Of a stretch of 64,000 bases of DNA, positions 52,634 through 64,000 are shown in pieces. How positions within the stretch are numbered: position 1 is the first letter of the stretch; each line of letters opens with the position of its first letter. The notes under the pieces were generated by a model, which searched no databases, was not told the DNA's origin, and saw nothing but the letters and a program-made list of their open reading frames with translations. Source of the DNA: Vanrija pseudolonga (lineage: Eukaryota > Basidiomycota > Tremellomycetes > Trichosporonales > Trichosporonaceae). The translations under genes were made by a program, and so were the position numbers. Location: assembly GCF_020906515.1 (NCBI RefSeq), contig NC_085850.1, positions 4,278,001 to 4,342,000 of the forward strand. Direction: 5' to 3'.

Positions 52634-54568
52634 ATGGCCGAGCACAGTGTCGAGCCTGTCTCGGATGAGAAGGCTGTCCACCAGCGCCATGATCTCGACG
52701 GCGCGGTCACCAACGTCGACGAGCTGCGCCAGGGGTTCTCGAGTAAGCTTGCAAGTTCTTACGTTTCGAGCTCACATACCCAGTCCCTTCCCTCCTTGCC
52801 ATCGCGCTCATGCTCGGCGGCGCGTGGGCTGCCTTCCCTCAGCTCCTCGGCGTAACGATCCCGTACGGAGGGGTAAGTGGCCACCGAGATACCCCTGACA
52901 CGACGCGCAGAGCCTCAACTTGATCTACAGTATCTGGATCGTCGGTGCCGGGTGCCAGTGCACGTACATGACGGTGAGTGCGAGCGAGACGACCGAGAGT
53001 CGCGTCGAGGGTGGTACGCTGATACCGCAGATGGGCGAGATGGCCTCGGCATGGCCCACCTCGTCCGGCCCGCAAGAGTACGCTTTCCAGCTCGCCTCGC
53101 CACGCTTCAAGCGCGCCATGTCGTACGCGACTGGGTGGAGCATGTCGATCATGTACCTCTTCGCGCTCCTCGCATGCACCGTCCTGGAAGGTAGGTCGGG
53201 TTCAGCGCACGCCCAGACCCCTAACCCGCCTCCCAGCTGGACAGATCCTCGCCATGGTGTCGTACGCCCACCCGAGCTACGAGCCCAAGAAGGTGCACAT
53301 CTGGGCCGTCAATTGCTGTCTCCTCGTCGCGGGCGCGATGATCAACATCTTTGGGATCACGTGGGTCAATAGGCGTGGACAAGCTGACCCACCAGAGCGA
53401 TGCACCGGCTCCAGACGTTCTCCCTGCTCTTCTTCATTGCTGGCTTCTTCATCTGGCTCATCGTGCCAGTGGCGGTATCACCGCAGCATGCGACGCCCAA
53501 GGAAGTCTTCACAACCGTCTTCAACCAGTCGGGGTGGAGTGACTTTGTCGCCATGATGATAGGCCTCAGCTTCGTTCAGCCGGGCTACGGCATCCCCGAC
53601 ACTGTGACGCACCTTGCCGAGGAGACGTCCCGCCCAGAGATCGACATCCCTCGCGCCATGTACCTCTCGCCGGCTATCTCGACGGTGACGTGCGCGGCTG
53701 TCTCTACTCTCTGCGGCTAGATCTCGCTGACCCCTCCAGGTACACCGCCATGGCCATCTCCATGATGTTCTGTGGGGTCGACTTTCAGACTCTGCTCGAC
53801 TCGCCAACAGGGTACCCTTACTACGACTTCCTGTCGCACACGGTCGTCAACCGCATCGGCGTGATCTGCCTCAGCACGATCATCCTGTACGCAGCGTTTA
53901 CTGCTTGTCTCGAGGCAATGTTGGGTGTAGGTCTAGGACTCGGAGTGGAGACACTGATGACTAGGGCTCTCGTGCCATCTTCACCTTTGCTCGCGAGGGC
54001 GGTGCCTTTCTTCCTCAATAGTGAGTGCAGGGCTGCAGCACGAGCTCACTCCCAGCCTCGGCGCCGTCCACCCCAAGCTCCAAGTCCCTGTCTGGTCCAT
54101 CGCGCTCACTTGCGTGTTCAACTGCCTCTTCTCGCTCCTGCTCCTCGGCTCTGACATGGCACTTCACACGATCCTCGGCTGCATCCAAGTCCTCCAAGCT
54201 TGGGTGTATGTGCCTCTCCTGGGCTTACTCATGTGGCGCATGCGCAAGTATCCGGAGGTGCCGCCAATGAGCCTCGGCCGGTGGGGCTGGCCGATCAACA
54301 TTGGATCTATGGCGTACCAGTTGTTCACGGCCGTGTTCTGGCACTTCCCTTACACCTGGCCGTACGATGCCATGGACTTTAGTGAGTTGTGCGGCTTGGG
54401 GGAGGGTGGAGGTGGAGGATGGTGGAGGTTGCATGCCCAGCGACGTCGCCAGCTTACAAAGGCGCAGACTACAACATTGTCATTGTGCCTGGACTGTTAT
54501 TCCTTGGTTACGTGGCATGGTTCTTTTCTGGCCGACACAAATACATCATACACCGCAAGATTGAGTGA
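52634..54568 (+). CDS. APC-family amino acid/choline-type permease
   Basis: Ten exons (52634-52742, 52784-52872, 52911-52973, 53031-53190, 53237-53360, 53396-53689, 53740-53926, 53965-54020, 54056-54381, 54453-54568) close exactly to 507 residues, the usual permease length. A hydrophilic N terminus (MAEHSVEPVSDEK) is followed by about 12 TM segments. Family marks include MGEMASAWPTSSGPQEY, THLAEETSRPEIDIPRAM and GSRAIFTFAREGGAFL, as in fungal GABA/choline permeases of the APC superfamily. It would act at the plasma membrane as a proton-coupled importer. The substrate cannot be fixed from sequence. An in-frame ATG at 52598 is an alternative start. Confidence 0.87.
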
Positions 54569-55185
54569 CGCGGGTCAAGTGTCGAAGGTGGAGGCCGCAA
54601 GGACAAGTTGGGTGGATAAGATTATGGTGGGGGCGTCGGCAAGTCATCCGACGCGGACGAGTATCTGGTTGTCAGTTGTCACAGCAAATGAAATGCAGGG
54701 ATTGAGTGAGTGACACGAAGCGTGAGCACTGGATTAGCAATGATTTGCCCGACTCCAGTGGACGAGTTCCGCGGCAGTGTCGTAATCGGCAACAGTGGAC
54801 GCCCAGATTTCCCGACCGCCAAACTGATACGCCACTCGATGCGAAAAAAATCTAGGAAACACGGGCCACTGACCCTAGATATCACCGCAAGTCCGTGTTC
54901 ATGCTCGGCCGTGACGGACGCATCGGTGCTGCCCCGCCAACTTTGTCCAACCGCCGCTTACACGTGTCAGGGGTGGCGACGCGAGCCGCACGATATCGCC
55001 AGGGACGAGACCAAGCGAACCCCGTCAACAAGCAACGTCCGCCCGACGACACTGACGCCACTGTTGACTCGGCTCGACGCGGCGCGCAAACCTGCACCCG
55101 ATGTCACGAGCTCATTAACACGTCGGAGGGCGAGCTCTCGAGGCCAGCAGCCCCCGGTCGCCTCTTGCAATTGATTCTACTCACG
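54569..55185. other. Intergenic region
   Basis: About 0.6 kb between co-oriented transporter genes, presumably the MFS promoter. Nothing else was recognised. Confidence 0.5.
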
Positions 55186-57377
55186 ATGGAGCTGTGCAGG
55201 CAGTACCGAGCTTTCAGCACCACGCCACCGGCGCCGAGCAAGCAGCTGAGCGAAGGCTCGTCCTCGGCGCCAAAAGATCCCAACAAGCAGTGGATCGAGT
55301 TTGACCCAGACGACCCGGCAGCCCCGCATAACTGGTCAAGACCGTACAAGACCTGGGTTGTCATGCTGCTCTCGTGGCTCAGCCTCAGCCTTACTTTCGC
55401 CTCGAGCATCTCCTCGCCGACCGTCCACCAGCTGATGCGCGAGTTCAACTGCAGCTGGGAAGTGGGACAGCTCACGACCACCATGTTCCTCATCGGGACC
55501 GGCATTGGGTCGATGCCCTCGGCACCACTGTCTGAGCGTGAGTGATCGCCAAGAGGTCGAGTGGAGTGGAGGAGAGTGGATGCGTGGCCAGGAACAACCA
55601 CCAAGGTCATTCGTGGCAAGTGCCACTACATAGTGGCCAGAACCGCACTGCGCGCCACGCATCCACCTTGGATGCGCATCTCGGCGGTCACCATTCCGCG
55701 CAGCAAGCCTGGACATGCTGACCCACCCCATGGGGACAATGCTTGCCGCTCCGCGAGCCGGGTCGCGCCTTGCGACGCGTCTGCCCATCAGCCTCAGTCA
55801 CTGACACTCCCTACCCAGTGTTCGGCCGACTGCCAGTCTACATCATCTCGCTGGCCCTCGCGACCGTGTTTGCGGTCGGGTGCGCCGTGTCGAACAGCAT
55901 CACGTGCCTGTGCATCATGCGCCTGCTGGGCGGGTTCATGTCGGCTGCTCCGCTCGCCAACGCAGGCGGGAGCCTCAACGACGTCAGCAATGCAGTCATC
56001 AGGTCCCTCACGCTACCAGTGTACGCCGCGACAGGGTTCGTTGGCCCCGTGCTTGGCCCGCTCGTCGGCTCGTACGTCGCCAACAGCCCGCACCTCGGCT
56101 GGAGGTGGTGCTACTGGATCGTCGTGATCGCCAACGGCGCCGCCTTCCTCACCACGACGCTCTTCATGCCCGAGACCAACGCCGCCGCGCTGCTACGCTT
56201 CAAGGCGTTCAAGCTCCGCCGTGCAGGCCACAAGGAGTGGTTCGCGCCCATCGAGGAGGCAAGCCTCGGCCAGGCTACTGCCGACAGCCTGAAGCGCCCG
56301 TTCAAGATGCTCGCAGTCGAGCCCATCCTCCAGCTGGTGGTGCTCTACCTCACAAGTAAGTCCCCTTGGACATGCTGGAGCTCACCTCAGTCGTCTACAT
56401 CTGCCTGTACGGCTTCTTCGTGGCCTACCCCATCGTATTCGGAACCCACGGCATCGGGCCGGCGAAAGTGGGGTTGATGTATATCCCCATCCTCGTCGGC
56501 TTTGCCCTTCTCTTCATCATCAAGTATCTCCACTTCCTGCGGTATCGCCGGCTTGCGACACCACCGGCAAAGGAGATTCCCTCGTCGCCAGTGGTACCCG
56601 ACACCAACTCTGCATCGTCGGACAGCGCGACGATCGTCGACGGCGGCGAGGCCAACGACGTCGACTGGGACGGCAAGCTAATCCACGTCGAGCCCGAGGA
56701 GCGGCTTATCCCTCGTGCGTCTGCTTCTGCAACAAAGCTAACTCCCTAGTCATGTTCACGTGCATACTCCTCCCTGCGGGCCTGTTCTGGTTCGCGTGGA
56801 CCTCGCCGTCGAGGTACTCTGTGTGGGCGCTGATGATGAGGTGAGCTACGAGGAACCGAGTTAAGAGCTCACACCTCAGTGGTATCCCATTCGGTATCGG
56901 TGTGCTGGGCGTCTTCCAAGACTCGTACCTCTACCTGATCGACGCCTACGGACAATATGCGTCCTCTGCCGTGAGTTGCGCCGGCATCGCGACTCACTCC
57001 CCCACGTTCTGACTTTTCTCGCAGCTCGCGGGGGCAACATTGGTCCGGTACGTCGTCTCTGGGTGCGTCATCCTCGCATTCCCGAGGATGTTCCAGACCC
57101 TTGGCCATCCATGGGCCGGCTCGTGAGTGCTCTCTTCCCCACTGTGATCCGCAAGCAAGCTGACGGCGCCAGACTCCTCGGGTTCCTCGCCGTGGCGATG
57201 ATCCCCGTCCCCTACGCATTCTATTACTTCGGTGGGTTTGTGAGGTATCCGACGCCGCTGACGATCGCCAGGCTCGCGCATCCGCGCCCGGTGCGAGTTC
57301 ACCACCAGGCCGCCGTCGTAGGTTTAGCACCGGCATCATCGACACCATCTCGAGCTCGGCTGGGCTCTGTACTCTAG
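55186..57377 (+). CDS. MFS transporter, DHA1-type (drug:proton antiporter-like)
   Basis: Seven exons (55186-55537, 55819-56355, 56391-56714, 56750-56840, 56880-56970, 57025-57122, 57173-57377) close exactly to 565 residues. The cytosolic N terminus has WIEFDPDDPAAPHNWSRPYK, a hallmark of fungal DHA1 multidrug/polyamine transporters. Further motifs are SEL at the first exon junction continuing FGRLPVY (loop 2-3), GPVLGPLVGSYV (motif C) and GWRWCYWIV. A loop with DVDWDGKLIHVEPEERLIP lies between the halves. The last exon reads on to an unusual basic/Ala-rich tail (HHQAAVVGLAPASS), so the true end may involve an unrecognised intron. Intron 1 is 281 nt. Confidence 0.87.
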
Positions 57378-58883
57378 CAGCATGCAAGCATTGGCAGGAC
57401 AATGATCTCGAGAGGCGCCGCCCACCATTCATGGCCCCATCTCGGTCGGTCAGCGCTCGCGATCGACAGTGAACTTTGTGTGAGCGGTGTGCCAGATGAT
57501 GGCGGCAATGAGCGGTGTGTTAGCGCGTGTGCGTTGTGGGTGGTGGAGACAAAGGCGCCGTGAATGCCGACGCCAGTGTAAGGCAAGGTGGCCGCGGCGT
57601 ACCAATCGGCGGGGGACAGGGTGGTGCGTACGATGCCACATCACAGGCGTAGCGTGGCCGCCAGCAGTAGCCGTGAACCCCGCTTGGTGCGGGGCATGCG
57701 GAGCGATCTGCCAAGAACGAGGCCTCAAACTGGGCCTGCAGGCTACCAGGCTCGGTTTCAGCATGCCGCGGCTGTCGGCGCGTGTCGTCAGCTAGCGAGC
57801 CTTGCATCCCAACAGCATAGCCGGGAGGATGAGTGTCATTGCTAGCACTGCTACAACTGCAGTCGCCTGATTCCAAGACGACAGGAACATTGTCGGGATG
57901 CACGGGCACTGTTTGTTGTGTTCTGTCGACATGAATGCGGCATTGTTCATGAGTCATGACGACGACGACGACGACGAGTGCCCTGGCTGCTGCTGGCTGG
58001 TCAGGCCAGGTCAGGTCAAGCCGGGTCAGGTTCGACTCTGGTCAGTTCAGGCAAGCCCGAGCAAGGCGAACATTAGCTGGTGGTTCTTGGCCGGCGTGTG
58101 GGATGCGACATCTGGAATGGCTCGCATGCCGCATGGAGAAGGTGGAACGCGGTCAGGTGGGCCAAGTGCCGTAACTCGATGCGGGCCCCCCACTACTGGC
58201 GCCAGTTTGGATATTACGCCAAACGTCACCGCGTCGCCATCCCCGACGAGCTACTCGGCCACCATCCACCAGTTAGTGTCGGCGAGTTTGGGCAACCGAG
58301 GGGACAACAACTGGGTCAGTGTGCGGTTCTTGCCGCAGTAGCATCAGCGCCCCGCTCACCTGCAGCATCCATGCGGCCCCGCCAAGTGCGCCACCATCTC
58401 GACCGACCGAGCGTGTCCTCGCGGCGGCGCACGCACGCGCGGTCGCACACGCACACGGTCGCGAGCAAGTAGCGTAACACAGATCTTGGAGGCCTCAATG
58501 TTGCCCTGCCCCCAGAAAAACGCAGAGTGGGCAGGCTGCTCTGTGTCGGCTTCTCCAGCGAGCTAGCGTGCGGGCCACCGTTGCCCGGCTGGGCAAGCGA
58601 GCAGAAGACCAGGCGAGCAGGGCACGCAGGCGCGCTGTCTCACGCTGCTCGTCCCGAAGGCTACAGGGACGGTGCCCATGCTTAATCTTCCAGGGATCGC
58701 AAGTACTCACTGCTCGCCGAGTATCACCACTGCTGCAACACTGCAGGTGGCGTGCCTTGACACTCGACAAAGAGGCACCTCGGCCATGACACGGCCAAAC
58801 TAACAGACTGACCCTCCTCCGACATAAAGAGTCTGCTGCATGGCGCAGCTCTTGGCTGGACCCCCCGTACACCACACCGCAAA
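57378..58883. other. Intergenic region
   Basis: About 1.5 kb with a GGTCAG-rich simple stretch near 58000-58050 and a GACGAC microsatellite near 57958. No gene was seen. Confidence 0.5.
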
Positions 58884-60317
58884 ATGAAGCTCACGACACT
58901 CACCGCCGCCGCCGCCGCCCTCGGCACCGCCAACGCCTACTGGGTCTCATACGACTGGGGCAGGCCCGTCACCGAGGCAGGATGGTACGGCCCCAGCGCG
59001 CCCCCCGGCGTCAAGACGGTGCCCTCCCCCAACGGCGGGGGTGCTGGCCCCACGACGCCGCCCGTGCTCGTGGCGTCGCCTCCCCCCGCGTCTGCTGCGC
59101 CGAGCGCCGCCCCGACGTCCAAGGCGCCGCCCGCGCCTGCGTCGGCCGCGCCGTCAAGCGCCGCACCGAGCGCAAAGCCGTCCGCCCCGCCTGTCGACCC
59201 CAACATCCCGCACTCGAGCAACGGCACCATCCCCGAGTGAGTCTTGCAAGGGCTACCTACCTACAGGTTCCAGCCAGTTCAACGCTAACCTGCCCTCCCT
59301 AGCCTGTCCAAGCTCACGACGTGCGCGCTCAACTGCGTGCTCAACAACATCGCAACGGCCGGGTGCAACAGCCCGCTCGACAGCGCGTGCATGTGCTACG
59401 GCGCCAACTACATCAACCTCGTGACCAAGTGCGTCACCTCAAACTGCCCGCCCGAGGACGCGCTCCCCGCCCTCGACGTCGGACGCAAGATCTGCCCCAA
59501 CCTCAACCTGCCCGACCTGAGCAGCCTCGACATCTGCGCGTCCAAGTGCATCGTCACGTCGCTGCCTGCCACCGGATGTGCGGGCCCGCTCGACAACAAC
59601 TGTATCTGCTCGGCGCCGTTCATCAACCAGGTCGCCCCATGCCTGCTCAACGCCTGCCCCAACGACAAGGTCGTCGACGCGCTCAACTTTGTCCCCTCCA
59701 TCTGCCCCAACTTGCCTCTGCCAGACCTCAAGCCGCTGCAGACTTGCGCCAAGAACTGTGTCATCGACACGATCAAGTCGCAAAAGTGCAACTCGCCCCT
59801 CAACACGGGCTGTATCTGTACCGAGTCATTCACCAACGTCGCCACGCAATGCATCTTCAAGGCATGCGACTCGACAGCTGTGCCTGCAGTGCTCAAGCTC
59901 GAGACAAACATGTGCCCCAACCTCCACCTGCCCAACCTCGACTCGCTCTCGCCCTGCGGTGTCAACTGCATCGTCAAGAGCATCCAGTCGCAGAAGTGTG
60001 CTGGCCCGCTCGACAACAACTGTATCTGCTCGCTCGGCTTCCCGCTGGCCGCTGCTGGCTGCATCATCGGCTCGTGTGGCTTTGGCGACCTTGGACCCGC
60101 CATCAACCTCGAGTTCGGCCAGTGCAAGCCCGGTGGTATCCTCTCGGCCAAGTGCCAGGCTTCGGGCATCTTCAAGCTTCTCCAGCCTGCATGCTGGTTC
60201 AGCGGCTTCAAGAACAATGCTGCTCCTGCCAACCAGCGCCGCGGCACCCCCGAGGCTACGGAGATGAAGCGCATCTACGACATGTACATGCGCGGCGAGC
60301 TCGACTCCTACCTCTAG
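58884..60317 (+). CDS. Secreted protein with four tandem CFEM-like domains
   Basis: Two exons (58884-59236 and 59303-60317) close to 455 residues. A signal peptide (MKLTTLTAAAAALGTANA) is followed by a Pro/Ala-rich linker and then four Cys-rich repeats of about 60-65 residues, each with the eight-cysteine CFEM pattern (for example CALNC, then PLDSACMC, then CVTSNC). CFEM proteins bind heme through an Asp located just before the C-x-C and serve in heme or iron uptake at the fungal surface. That Asp is present in repeats 1, 2 and 4 (PLDSAC, PLDNNC, PLDNNC) but is Asn in repeat 3 (PLNTGC). The C terminus is hydrophilic with no GPI signal, so it is probably released. Confidence 0.88.
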
Positions 60318-60435
60318 GCTGTTACGCGTGTGCCCGTCTCTCCAGCGTTGTTTCATAGGGCCAGTAAGAGTTACACAAATGCAATGTTCACATGTAGTTT
60401 TGGGTCGAGCGGGGTTCCGGTTGCTGGGGGCTTGT

Positions 60436-61559
60436 CTACGACTTCTCGACCGGCGCCTCGCGCTTGGCCCATCCTTGCCATGACTGGAGCGTCAGCGGTG
60501 CCGTTGTAGCCCCAACTTACCTCGTCATACAGCTGCGAGTTGATGCCGTCACGGCGGAGCGAGAGCCAGAGGATCGCAGCCGACAGCCCGCCACCACATG
60601 CTGGGGTCGTCAGCTCGCTCGTTCGAACCGAGCGCAACTCACAGTTGGTAACCGCCACGCTGCCGTCCTTGATGCCGATGGACTTCTCAATACCAAGCAC
60701 CTCTTGGAGCTTCTCGTCCACTTCCCGCGGACTCGGGAGGGTAGAGTACGTCCCATCCTCGCCCTCGACCTTCCACTCCTCCCATTCCGAGTTGGTACGC
60801 TGCTCGCGCCGCAGGAGCTGCTTCCACGGCACGTTGGCCGAGTGAGGGATGTGGCCCGCGGCAAAGACGGGCGGGTCGCGCGCGTCGAGCACCTGTGTCC
60901 CGGGCGTGGGGTGCTCGGCGAGGTCGAGGACCGCGGGGAACGGCGCAACGAAGCCTGGCTGGAGTGTGGGCACGGGGTAGGTCGTTGGCTGTGGCGAGTG
61001 TCATCGAGCAGCTCTGCGAGCACATGCACCTAGCACTCCACTCACGGTCACGGGCGGCACTGGGCCCGTCTCGACAGGGTACCCAGCGTCAAGCGCAGCC
61101 GGCAGTCCGCCATCGAGGATGGATACCCGCCTGTGTCCGTACGCCTGCGTCGTCAGCTCCCCTCGCCCAGCCTCGACCAACCAAGAAGGTGAACACGGTG
61201 CGCGGGGCGGAGAAACTGCCCTCCGAATCGTATACGATGACCCAGGTATCCTCGTTGATCCCCGCCGCCGAGGCGGCGGCCGCGAATCGCTCGGGGCTGG
61301 GGAAGACGAGCACGAAGCGGTCGCTTGGCTCGCTCACGTCCTTGAGCGACCAGAAGCGCGCACCGGCCAGGTGCCGCGCGTAGAACTCGAGCTTGGGGTC
61401 CCGGTCGGCCGGGGTCGGCTGGAAGAGGAACGTCGCGTCCAGCAGCACGACGTTGGACGCCGGGTCCGGCGGCAGCGGCGGGAGGAGGGCCGGCGTGATG
61501 ACGAGTTGGGTTTGGCCCACGTTGACGGGCTTGCGAGTCGGTCTTGTGGGAGGGGACAT
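60436..61559 (-). CDS. Thiosulfate/3-mercaptopyruvate sulfurtransferase (two rhodanese domains)
   Basis: Five exons (61182-61559, 61046-61144, 60643-60988, 60521-60600, 60436-60483) close to 316 residues, the usual two-domain length. The non-catalytic first domain has VVLLDATFLF and HLAGARFWSL. The second has QVLDARDPPVFAAGHIPHSA, with the active-site loop SCGGGLSAAI formed across an intron. The catalytic Cys is present, and the loop differs from the common CG[ST]GVTA. The enzyme transfers sulfane sulfur from mercaptopyruvate or thiosulfate in the cytosol or mitochondria. The first donor is the uncommon GTTGGT. The start MSPPTRPTRKP was preferred over an upstream in-frame Met. Confidence 0.87.
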
Positions 61560-62419
61560 CTTGGCTGAGGAGCTGGGCGAGCGAGCGAGTGAGCGAGTGT
61601 GCAGTGTAAGTAGCAAGGAGGATGACTGATGCGGCGGCGACCTCGTCGCTGGTCGATGGCTGCTCGGAGCTGCCCGACTCGCAGTGACGCCAGGTTGCGT
61701 GCTCCGGCCACACCAAGTCCGGCGCCAGCGCCGGCGCAGTCATAAGTATGCTTACGGCGACACGCAGCGCTGAGGCTCTCGCGTTGAGCGCGCGGCGAGC
61801 TCGACGATGGCGCGACGAGGCGCAGATTCCGAGCTACATATGCAAAGACAATGCCGACGCCAATCTCCGCACAATGCACCACTTCACCGCCCCTCCACCC
61901 GCGCGTCGCGACTGCTCTTGCTTTTTCGGCGGCCATTGGGACAAACTATCACGCTGCCGCGCGCGGTGCACGTCTTACAACAAACAGACCACCGACAGGC
62001 CACAGACGGAGAAGAGGCTGAGTGCAGCGTTACGGATGTAATGAGTGCAGCTGACTCCTGACCATGACTGACTACAGGCCGAGCCCCGAGGTGTGGGCAC
62101 GGCTGGCTGGGCGGCGACAGGCGCGAGGTGCCCTGGGGCTCAACTGGGCCTTGGCGTAGGGCCTGGATCAAGCGTTGCCCTCTCGCCCACCATCACAGTC
62201 TTTGATCGAGCCGCCCGTGCGCTCGATAGTGGTTGAGTGTCCTCCACTCGGCGTCAATGTTCACAGCCTCCGGCAGTAGCCGCAGCAACAACGTCAGTCC
62301 AGACAAAGGCCCCGCAGCCGGCCCGCAGCCGCAGCCGCGCCAAGCAGAAGTCGATCGAGTGCATGATACTAGGCGTAAGGCGCGCGTGAATAGCGGTGCG
62401 AATGTCATAACTGCGGCAC
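61560..62419. other. Intergenic region
   Basis: About 0.86 kb between minus-strand genes. No coding frame or RNA gene was seen. Confidence 0.5.
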
Positions 62420-63158
62420 TTAGAGCACGGCAAGAACGCCGGCGAGGACGGCGGCGGAGAGGACTGCGCCGGGGGCGGCGAGCGCGCCCGCCGAGCTGGG
62501 CTTGTTGCTGGCGCTGGGGCTCGCCGCGGCGCCCGACGCGCCCGACGCTCCCGAGGCGCTGCCCGAGGCGGCCGTCGTGGGTGCGGCGCTCGAGCTAGGC
62601 AGGGGCGTGGACGAGACGCCAGGAGGGAGGGGGACAGCGGTGGGCGCGACGACCTGGCCAGTGAAGGTCGCGGGGAAGCCGCCGTCAATGCACTGCTGGG
62701 CGAGGTACTGCTGCGCGAGGTTGAGCAGGTCGATGGTGGTGGTCGTCACGCCGAGGGGCGGGCCGTCGATGAGCGTGCAGTTGATGCAGCTCTGGAGCTC
62801 GAGGAGGACGGTGCCCTGGGGAAGGTGTTAGTGGTGCTCGGGGAAGGTGAGACTGCGTGACGCCAGCCGGGGCCGAGCGGCACTCGCCCTCGCCTTCGGC
62901 GCCGCGCTGCGCTGCGCGCCGCGCCACTCACGTTGCAAGCCTGGGCACACTCTGGCGCCTGGTTGTTAGTGGGGCAGTTCTCAAAGATGCCCTTGTAGGT
63001 CGTGCACGGCGTGTTGCACGAGGCGGGGATGGCGCCAATCGCCTGGAGGAGGGGCGAGGACGAGTTCTGCGCGGCGGCGACTGGGGTGTCAGCTGGGGGC
63101 TGCGTGCACGCGACGTACCAGACACAGCGGTGAGGGCGAGGAGCGACTTGACGAGCAT
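62420..63158 (-). CDS. Small secreted Cys-containing protein with GPI-type C terminus
   Basis: Three exons (63119-63158, 62932-63080, 62420-62815) close exactly to 194 residues. The start MLVKSLLALTAVSVAAAQN is a signal peptide. The mature N-terminal half has spaced cysteines (SCNTPCTTYK, NCPTNN, CAQACN, SCINCTL). A Ser/Ala/Gly-rich stalk follows and ends in a hydrophobic tail (VLSAAVLAGVLAVL), as in GPI-anchored fungal wall proteins. This layout is common in basidiomycete surface proteins of unknown role. It is not a canonical CFEM domain, since the Cys spacing differs. Confidence 0.75.
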
Positions 63159-64000
63159 CGTGTGGGGGTGTGGGGGTGGAAGAGAGTGTAATGTCAAGAG
63201 TGCTGATCGTTGCTGCGGCCGTTGTTGACTGACATTTCTTGGCAGGTGCTGCGCGCGGTGCTGCCGCTGCCGCTGCCAGTGACGCCGGCGGGGGATCGCC
63301 GTTTCCTGCCCCTCCCTCCTCTATGGTGGATTCCGAGAAACGGGTACATTAGCTCGGTTTTTCCTCTCTGCTCAAGCGAGCATGCATCGACGCTGCGTGC
63401 TCTGCGTGCTCTCCTCTTCGGCTGTTGGTCTTGATTGCATGCATACCTGACCCCCCTCCTGTTTCGACAAAAGAGGAAACGAGGTGGTCTCGGGACCGTA
63501 CGTGTGCCTAGCTGTGCGACTACTGTGTTGCGCGCCTAACTGAACAAGGGAGGCGCGCAAAAGAAACCCCCAGGGACCAAAAATGCAGGCTTTTTGCATC
63601 CACGCGGATTTGAAACTGGGCATGTCCCATGCCTGAACTGTTATGGCGCCTTGTGTGGAGGTGCCGCCAAGCTCGCATTTGTTGCCGATAGAGTATCGCA
63701 CATTAGGATTCATTTCCTAATACAAACCTGGGTGGCCATTACTGCGGTGCCAGGACCTACAAGGTCATGGGCTTTAGGGGTAAAGGGGCGATAATGATAA
63801 TTCCTAAACACAAATGGAATCCTATCGAGGTGGGGGTAGCACGCTCGAGACATGATAACCCTGGCTGGAGCATGGGGGAGGAAAAAAGGGGTGTCCGTGT
63901 CCACATTGCATCAAACAAGTGCGAGCTGGCCAAGGGCAAATAGCCCACCACAGTTTTTGGTGGAATCACACTTATTATCAGTCTGACGGATGAGCTCGAT
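63159..64000. other. Intergenic region with dispersed repeat to window end
   Basis: About 0.84 kb. It holds repeat copy 2 at 63565-63905 and no gene. Confidence 0.5.
63565..63905. repeat. AT-rich dispersed repeat, copy 2
   Basis: Shares ordered blocks with 51424-51740: TTGCCGATAGAGTA, GCCAGG-ACCTACAAGGT, TCCTATCGAGGTG, GGGTAGCAC and GGGGTGTCC. The left part has a T-run, a weak B-box-like GGATTTGAAAC (minus strand) and a palindrome GGCATGTCCCATGCC. No coding frame is present. Confidence 0.6.

Noticed and set aside
58000-58050. GGTTCGACTC resembling a pol III B-box
   Set aside because: It lies in a GGTCAG-rich simple repeat with no paired acceptor or D arm, so it is not a tRNA.

Overview
The window looks like a gene-dense, GC-rich nuclear segment from a basidiomycete yeast, most probably a tremellomycete (Trichosporonales-like). 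The signs are many short introns (mostly 35-60 nt) with GTRNGY donors and CTGAC or CTAAC branch sites close to the acceptor, CFEM and Zn(II)2Cys6 proteins, and fungal-type acyl-CoA synthetases. The order-level placement is inference. Coding models were assembled by hand from reading frames and splice signals. Where exon lengths and phases close exactly, this is stated. I recognised no rRNA, CRISPR array, virus-derived or LTR element.

Layout. 1-2 kb: the end of a wax-synthase-like MBOAT protein, then a rhodanese protein on the minus strand. 2-7 kb: two genes sharing a C-terminal LEAxLAxxAPQLGDVA motif flank the first member (A) of a striking family of single-pass membrane glycoproteins. 7-17 kb: a VOC-fold protein, a small secreted protein, an AT-rich repeat with a tRNA-like module, a membrane protein of unclear reading frame, two alpha/beta hydrolases and a five-module Cys-rich protein. 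18-28.4 kb: four more members (B, C, D, E) in head-to-tail tandem. 28-35 kb: alcohol dehydrogenase, a proline-rich protein and a propionyl/acetyl-CoA synthetase. 37-42 kb: a small Cys/His protein, then about 4.7 kb with little I can defend. 42-46 kb: a long-chain acyl-CoA synthetase. 46-51 kb: an unknown protein and a zinc-cluster regulator. 52-57 kb: an APC permease and an MFS transporter. 58-63 kb: a secreted four-CFEM protein, a two-domain sulfurtransferase and a small GPI-type secreted protein. Related dispersed repeats lie at 51.5 and 63.7 kb.

The most interesting system is the five-member A-E family. Each member has a signal peptide, two glycosylated beta-rich ectodomain halves, a Ser/Thr/Asn-rich stalk, one TM helix and a roughly 100-165 residue cytoplasmic tail carrying V[ED]PF and PPxYDPxWR motifs. 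Six-exon architecture, intron phases and even exon lengths (110 and 319 nt) are conserved, and the promoters of A, B, D and E share elements. A and C are intact. B, D and E each carry one frame break at a different place. The PPxY motif suggests recruitment of a NEDD4/Rsp5-type ubiquitin ligase. The rest of the window is ordinary metabolism and transport: acyl-CoA activation, alcohol oxidation, sulfur transfer, amino-acid/choline-type uptake and drug-type efflux.
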